A DNA stretch of 64,000 bases from Microbacterium sp. Yaish 1. GTDB lineage: Bacteria > Actinomycetota > Actinomycetes > Actinomycetales > Microbacteriaceae. The position numbers and the translations under genes are program-made. Of the stretch, positions 62,054 to 64,000 are shown piece after piece (positions within the stretch are counted from its first letter, which is position 1; every line of letters begins with the position of its first letter). Location of the stretch: contig NZ_NPMR01000001.1 in assembly GCF_002245215.1 (NCBI RefSeq), forward strand, positions 1,116,001 through 1,180,000, written 5' to 3'. The notes below the pieces were generated by a model. That model saw nothing but the letters and a program-made list of their open reading frames with translations. It did not search any database and was not told the origin of the DNA.

Positions 62054-62907
62054 CGCACGCCCGGCGAGCGCTCCGCCGCGAGCGGGCCGAGCACCGACAG
62101 CATCCGCAGCTTCTCCGCCGCGTCCGACCCGGGCTCGGGCGTGAGGGTGAGGAGCGCCTGCGAACGGTCCTCCGTGAAGAGCACCTGGCAGTCGACCTCG
62201 ATCTCGCCCACGGCCGGATGCACCACGACCTTGTGATCCGCGAACCGCTCGGCGACCTCCTCGAGATCCCACAGCCGCGCGAACTCGGCGCTGCGCTCGC
62301 GCAGGTCGTCGACGAGACGCGCCGCCCGCGATCCTGCGCCAGCGCGGCCCGCCACGACCCGGAGGTTCGCCACGATGGCCCGGCTCTGCCGGTCGTGATC
62401 GGATGCCGGGTACACCGCCCGCTCGCTGACAGGATGCACGAACCAGCACCAGGCGCCGCTGCGTTCGGGACCGGTGCGTCGTTCGCGCGCACCGAAGAGA
62501 GCCCGCGCGAGGTCGTTCTGCGCGAGAGTCTCGTCGAGCTCGGAGATCACGAGCGCCGGGATGTCGTCGAGCCGATCGAGCACCCGCTGCAGCGCGGGAG
62601 CGACGTGGTCGGCGGCACCGGAGCGCTCCGGCGGCGTATGCCCCGCGAGGCGATGCAAGTGGTCTCGCTCGGAGCGCGAAAGCCGCAGCGCGCGCGTGAG
62701 CGACGCGAGCATCTGCAGGCTCGGCTGCGGGCCCCTCTCCTGCTCGAGACGCGTGTAGTAGTCGGCGCTCATGAGAGCGAGTTGCGCGACCTCTTCGCGC
62801 CGGAGGCCCGGAACCCGGCGGCGCTCCCCGGAGGGCAGTCCGACATCCTCCGGGCGCAGCCGCTCGCGACGGGCACGGAGGAATCGAGCGAGTGCGGCGC
62901 GGTCCAC
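62050..62907 (-). CDS. XRE-family regulator with MmyB-like ligand domain
   Basis: 285 residues. The N-terminal HTH region RRVPGLRREEVAQLALMSAD, then YYTRLEQERGPQPSLQMLAS. The C-terminal MmyB-type PAS-like domain (about 110-280) holds PALVISELDETLAQNDLARA, GAWCWFVHPVSERAVYP and VVVHPAVGEIEVDCQVL. This combination typically sits beside an SDR gene, as here, and represses it. GTG start at 62907. Divergent from the SDR gene. Confidence 0.88.
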   Translation of the reverse strand: MDRAALARFLRARRERLRPEDVGLPSGERRRVPGLRREEVAQLALMSADYYTRLEQERGPQPSLQMLASLTRALRLSRSERDHLHRLAGHTPPERSGAADHVAPALQRVLDRLDDIPALVISELDETLAQNDLARALFGARERRTGPERSGAWCWFVHPVSERAVYPASDHDRQSRAIVANLRVVAGRAGAGSRAARLVDDLRERSAEFARLWDLEEVAERFADHKVVVHPAVGEIEVDCQVLFTEDRSQALLTLTPEPGSDAAEKLRMLSVLGPLAAERSPGVR

Positions 62908-63007
62908 GCAACCATTGTGACGGCGGCGACCTGCTCGAGCCAGGGACCGCCGCTCCCCCGTTCGGGCGTGCCTGGACGCATGGGGATGCCGCGACGAGAG
63001 TCGTCGC

Positions 63008-63787
63008 ATGGACATCACCGGACGCACCATCTTCATCCCTGGCGCGACGAGCGGCATCGGCCGTGCTCTCGCCCTCTCCCTCGCCGCACGCGGCAACACG
63101 GTCATCGTCGGTGGCCGCCGGCGCGAGCTCATCGACGAGCTGTCCGGCGCGCACCCCGGCATCGACGGCGTCGAAATAGACACGTCGGATGCCGCATCCA
63201 TCGAACGCGCCGCCGCCGAGGTTCTGGAACGCCATCCCGACCTCGACGTGCTCGTGACGATGGCGGGCATCATGAACGCCGAGGACTGGACCTCTCCCGC
63301 GGGCTTCGTCGACAGCGCGGCACGCACCGTCACGACGAACCTGCTGGGGCCCGTCCGGCTGATCGGCGCATTCATCGAGCACCTGCTGAGCCGCCCCGCC
63401 GCGACGATCATGACGGTCTCGTCGGGGCTGGCCTTCGCCCCGCTCGCCGCGACGCCCAGCTACAACGCCACGAAGGCCGCGATCCACATGCTGAGCGAAT
63501 CGCTGCGCCTGCAGTACGCCGGCTCCCCCGTCGAGATCGTGGAGCTCGTGCCGCCGGCTGTGCAGACCGACCTCATGCCCGGTCACGCCGACAACCCGCA
63601 GGCGCAGCCGCTCGACGAGTTCGTCGACGAGGTGATGACGATCCTCGAGCGGGATGCCGATGTGCGCGAAGTGCTCGTCGAGCGCGTGAAGTTCCTACGC
63701 CATGGTGAAGCCCGCGGCGACTACGCCGATGTCGTGCGCACACTCAACTCCAGCGACCCGCACGCAGGTCGGAGAGGGGCCCGGTAG
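63008..63787 (+). CDS. SDR-family oxidoreductase (DltE-like)
   Basis: 259 residues. Cofactor motif [21 protein letters not shown] after beta-2 suggests NADP preference; active-site Ser in [12 protein letters not shown]; catalytic YNATK (Y-x-x-x-K). C-terminal [19 protein letters not shown] is typical of the DltE-like group found beside XRE/MmyB regulators. Substrate unknown, possibly a reactive aldehyde or ketone. Divergent from the regulator across 100 bp. Confidence 0.9.
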   Translation: MDITGRTIFIPGATSGIGRALALSLAARGNTVIVGGRRRELIDELSGAHPGIDGVEIDTSDAASIERAAAEVLERHPDLDVLVTMAGIMNAEDWTSPAGFVDSAARTVTTNLLGPVRLIGAFIEHLLSRPAATIMTVSSGLAFAPLAATPSYNATKAAIHMLSESLRLQYAGSPVEIVELVPPAVQTDLMPGHADNPQAQPLDEFVDEVMTILERDADVREVLVERVKFLRHGEARGDYADVVRTLNSSDPHAGRRGAR

Positions 63788-63819
63788 CGACTCTCATGAG
63801 CCCCTGCCAGACTGAGATC

Positions 63820-64000
63820 ATGAGCGCGATCGAGAACTCCAAACTCACCGTCGTCGGCGCGGGCGCCGTCGGATCCAGCGTCGCCTACGCGGCCCTCATC
63901 CGCGGTTCGGCCCGTCACGTGGCCCTCTACGACATCGCCACCGAGAAGACCGAGGCCGAGGTGCTCGACCTCGCCCACGGCGCGCAGTTCACCGGCTCGA
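63820..64000 (+). CDS. ldh: L-lactate dehydrogenase, 5' part
   Basis: First 60 codons only; the gene runs off the window. [20 protein letters not shown] shows the G-A-G-A-V-G-S cofactor loop of LDH, followed by [20 protein letters not shown] and [15 protein letters not shown] (the DLAHG/DLxHG motif that separates LDH from malate dehydrogenase). Reversible pyruvate/L-lactate conversion with NADH. Confidence 0.88.
   Translation, partial: MSAIENSKLTVVGAGAVGSSVAYAALIRGSARHVALYDIATEKTEAEVLDLAHGAQFTGS

Overview
The window comes from a high-GC Gram-positive chromosome, most likely a Microbacterium-like member of the Microbacteriaceae. This is inferred from the very GC-rich coding sequence, frequent GTG starts, tight ATGA/GTGA gene overlaps, several probably leaderless promoters, sorting signals of LAxTG type, and the gene content (actinobacterial XylA, ROK XylR, maltokinase, CtpE-type P-ATPase). 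No marker gene that fixes the species is present.

Layout. 1-10.8 kb: the 3' part of a CorC/CNNM-type membrane protein is cut by the window edge. Then come a secreted VWA protein with seven DUF11-like repeats, an MFS carrier, a large LuxR regulator, a YaeQ-family protein and an NAD-dependent epimerase. 10.9-15 kb: a xylose locus (xylA-xylB divergent from a ROK repressor) with a promoter overlapped by a GTTTGT/ACAAAC operator. 15-20.8 kb: a small operon ending in a BLUF photoreceptor. Next is a C4 acid-sugar pair (kinase and LtnD-like dehydrogenase) facing a FadR-type GntR gene, which is itself coupled to a TetR gene that diverges from a drug-type MFS pump. 22-30.5 kb: maltokinase convergent with a TreS-like GH13 enzyme, separated by a long hairpin, then a CtpE-like P-type ATPase and membrane proteins. 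30.5-42.7 kb: a surface-protein zone. It holds an S41 protease, an ECF sigma factor fused to its own zinc-finger anti-sigma and extracytoplasmic region, a 1874-residue repeat adhesin, an AraC regulator and a frameshifted Ig-like secreted protein.

42.9-49 kb is the accessory part. A probable operon runs on the minus strand: a small helical ESX/Lap-like protein, then a WXG-type helical N-terminus joined in frame (but across two stop codons) to an alpha/beta-hydrolase, then a tandem array of related lipoproteins. The array contains full copies, an internally deleted copy and C-terminal stubs. It resembles a type VII secreted lipase-like effector with lipoprotein immunity genes (inference). It is followed by 1.5 kb without a convincing gene, which carries a 27-bp minisatellite and an AT-richer cluster of TGTACCG palindromes. 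49-51.3 kb: two divergent small zinc-ribbon genes, a lipoprotein, and a frameshifted HMCES/SRAP gene.

51.7-60.2 kb: a complete beta-glucoside-type uptake and hydrolysis operon (peptide/nickel-class ABC transporter plus GH3 enzyme) with a divergent TetR gene and a clear dyad in the shared promoter region. 60.5 kb: tRNA-Ser(CGA) with a strong terminator. 60.7-64 kb: a DHA2 MFS pump, an XRE regulator divergent from an SDR oxidoreductase, and the start of L-lactate dehydrogenase, cut by the window end.
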